This document shows, one piece after another, positions 62,656-64,000 of a stretch of 64,000 bases of DNA. Numbering within the stretch: position 1 is the first letter of the stretch; every line of letters starts with the position of its first letter. The notes under the pieces were generated by a model that saw nothing but the letters and a program-made list of their open reading frames with translations, did no database searches and was not told the DNA's origin. Position numbers and translations under genes: made by a program. Source of the DNA: Ktedonosporobacter rubrisoli (GTDB lineage: Bacteria; Chloroflexota; Ktedonobacteria; Ktedonobacterales; Ktedonobacteraceae); contig NZ_CP035758.1 of the NCBI RefSeq assembly GCF_004208415.1, forward strand, positions 186,001 through 250,000, given 5' to 3'.

Positions 62656-63408
62656 ATGAATCCGGTACCTTCTTCTACTCTCCTAACGCGCCAGGAAGCT
62701 TTATTCGACGATTTGAGCATACGTATTGACGAAAGGGGAAGCGGGCAACCTATCCTCATCTTGCATGGGGCCGCCGGTCCGCGCAGTGTCTCCGAGCTGG
62801 CTGAAGCTTTAGCGCCCCAGGCACGCGTTCTCGTTCCAACTCACCCCGGATTTGAGAGTGAGCCGCGTCCCGCGTGGTTCAATAGCGTTGGCGACCTAGC
62901 ATTCACTTACCTTGATCTTCTTGAACGGCTGGACCTGCACGATGTTGTCGTCATCGGCCTCTCCTTCGGTGGCTGGATTGCTGCTGAGCTAGCCGTACTC
63001 AATACGACCCGCCTGAGCGGCCTGATTTTGATAGATGCAGCGGGTATTCAGGTTGACGGACACTCGATCAATCTACCACACCCTCCAGGTTCAGGTCAGG
63101 CTCCGAACCCTGACAGCATACCTGTGAGTATCCAGGCGATTCGCGCCTATATGGGACCAGACGGGCTGTACAATCCTAAGTTACGCCGCCGTTTGGGGCG
63201 TGTGCGGATTCCTGTCTTATGCCTCTGGGGCGAAAACGATCCTATTGTAACTCCTGACTATGGGCGGGCCTATGCTCAAGCGTTTCCTGACGCCCGCTTC
63301 GAACTCATTCCAGAAGCGGGCCATCTTCCGCAGGTCGATCAGCCAGAGCGCTCGTTCTCCATCGTAAAGGCGTTCGTGGATAGTCTTGCCGGCCCGGAAC
63401 CAGAATAA
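62656..63408 (+). CDS. Alpha/beta hydrolase
   Basis: A 250-aa serine hydrolase. ILILHGAAGPRSVSELAEAL carries the HG oxyanion segment, VVIGLSFGGWIAAELAVLN the nucleophile Ser (GxSxGG) near residue 101, ILCLWGENDPIVTP-like VLCLWGENDPIVTPDYGRAY the Asp, and LIPEAGHLPQVDQPE the His. It starts 62 bp after the monooxygenase stop and is likely co-transcribed; such pairs often act on an oxygenated product or an ester form of the same compound. Confidence 0.88.
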   Translation: MNPVPSSTLLTRQEALFDDLSIRIDERGSGQPILILHGAAGPRSVSELAEALAPQARVLVPTHPGFESEPRPAWFNSVGDLAFTYLDLLERLDLHDVVVIGLSFGGWIAAELAVLNTTRLSGLILIDAAGIQVDGHSINLPHPPGSGQAPNPDSIPVSIQAIRAYMGPDGLYNPKLRRRLGRVRIPVLCLWGENDPIVTPDYGRAYAQAFPDARFELIPEAGHLPQVDQPERSFSIVKAFVDSLAGPEPE

Positions 63409-63449
63409 TAAATTCTGGCTCACACGCGCAATTAGTATCATTCGGAGGG

Positions 63450-63575
63450 ATGAAGGCCAGTAAAATCGCGCGGGACGTTGTGAGGGTTGATGTTCTATCA
63501 CTGGTCGCCCCCTTCGAAGATGCTGTGAAGCGGCTTTCTTATCGGCTTGCCAGGGAGAAGGAGAACACTGGCTAA
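63450..63575 (+). CDS. Possible 41-aa protein
   Basis: ATG 63450 follows GGAGGG with almost no spacing and reads 41 codons (MKASKIARDVVRVDVLSLVA… ending EKENTG). No family is recognised. Possible small gene or chance frame. Confidence 0.2.
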   Translation: MKASKIARDVVRVDVLSLVAPFEDAVKRLSYRLAREKENTG

Positions 63576-63634
63576 CGCACTTATTATGCATACTCGGTCC
63601 CGAAAAAGGGCCCTCCATAAACAGGCAACTCTTT

Positions 63635-64000
63635 TTAGTCCTGTTCCATAAGCCCTTGTTGCCAAGCAAAGACTGCAGCCTGGGTTCGATCTTCCAGATG
63701 CAATTTGCTCAAGACATTGCTGATATATCCACGTACTGTTTTCTCGCTTAATACCAGCTTTTCTGCAATCGAGGCATTTGTGTATCCCTCGGCAAGTAAG
63801 TGCAAGACATCCAATTCTCGCGGGGTTAGCTCTGCAAATGCCGGTGGTAAGCGGCGTTTGGCGGCCCGCACTTCGGCGATCATGCGCGCAGCTACATTGG
63901 AGTGAAGCACGGTTTCACCACGCGCAGCCTTCCTGATACTCTCGGCCAGCCCCCTGGGCCGGATATCCTTTAAAAGATAGGAGAGCGCACCCGCTCGTAA
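63635..64000 (-). CDS. NarL/FixJ-type response regulator (C-terminal part)
   Basis: The minus strand enters the window mid-gene: LRAGALSYLLKDIRPRGLAE, the end of a receiver domain, then a linker and the LuxR-type HTH LTPRELDVLHLLAEGYTNAS, IAEKLVLSEKTVRGYISNVL, SKLHLEDRTQA. The phosphorylated Asp lies outside the window. It should act with a sensor histidine kinase encoded further right. Confidence 0.9.
   Translation of the reverse strand, partial: LRAGALSYLLKDIRPRGLAESIRKAARGETVLHSNVAARMIAEVRAAKRRLPPAFAELTPRELDVLHLLAEGYTNASIAEKLVLSEKTVRGYISNVLSKLHLEDRTQAAVFAWQQGLMEQD

Overview
The window is chromosomal DNA of roughly 50% GC from a soil-type bacterium with many paralogous regulators. The gene mix suggests a Ktedonobacteria-like member of the Chloroflexota: HTH/NB-ARC/TPR regulators, MFS_3 exporters, LacI-controlled sugar loci, a GSILSIGS-repeat protein, IS630 and DDE transposase relics, and a J-domain/pseudokinase gene. 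This assignment is inferred from gene content, because the window holds no rRNA, tRNA or other marker gene.

Layout. 1-7065: a redox and stress block with short-chain dehydrogenases, an FMN reductase, a quinone-oxidoreductase-like MDR protein and a FAD monooxygenase, each beside an HxlR or TetR regulator. 7379-11242: a three-gene unit (J-domain + degenerate kinase, VWA protein, divergent adenylosuccinate-synthetase homologue) behind a promoter with two identical dyads; this is the best candidate for an undescribed system. 11246-12960: a MarR regulator and an MGT-type glycosyltransferase. 13282-18295: an HTH/NB-ARC/TPR regulator divergent from a minimal class I lanthipeptide pair (precursor and LanC cyclase, with no dehydratase nearby). 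18318-27290: a LacI-controlled amino-sugar operon (SSS symporter, AGE epimerase, NagB, SIS protein, NagA, neutral-ceramidase-like hydrolase) closed by a strong terminator.

27786-34149: two MFS exporters, a relic of the 3' end of a ceramidase gene, a methyltransferase, a membrane-anchored DUF4097 protein and an APH-type phosphotransferase. 34172-34436: a broken merR gene with its promoter dyad still readable. 35285-40419: a GC-rich 5.1-kb element between 48-bp direct repeats, carrying a dead tyrosine integrase, an excisionase-like HTH protein, an aromatic-ring hydroxylase and a TetR regulator. 40568-46485: a large-subunit catalase, an IS630 relic, an S51 peptidase, a D-cysteine-desulfhydrase-like enzyme, the repeat protein and a VOC protein.

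47055-58058: a carbohydrate locus. One arm (minus) encodes an ABC importer and a GH114 polygalactosaminidase lipoprotein; the other (plus) encodes LacI, a GH4 glycosidase and an SDR; a secreted GH3 enzyme with a PA14 domain follows. Together these fit degradation and uptake of an alpha-linked galactose/galactosamine polymer such as fungal galactosaminogalactan (inference). 58152-64000: a decayed DDE transposase, an isochorismatase-like hydrolase, an XRE/MmyB-type regulator, a TetX-like monooxygenase behind a 37-bp palindrome, an alpha/beta hydrolase and the C-terminal part of a NarL-type response regulator.
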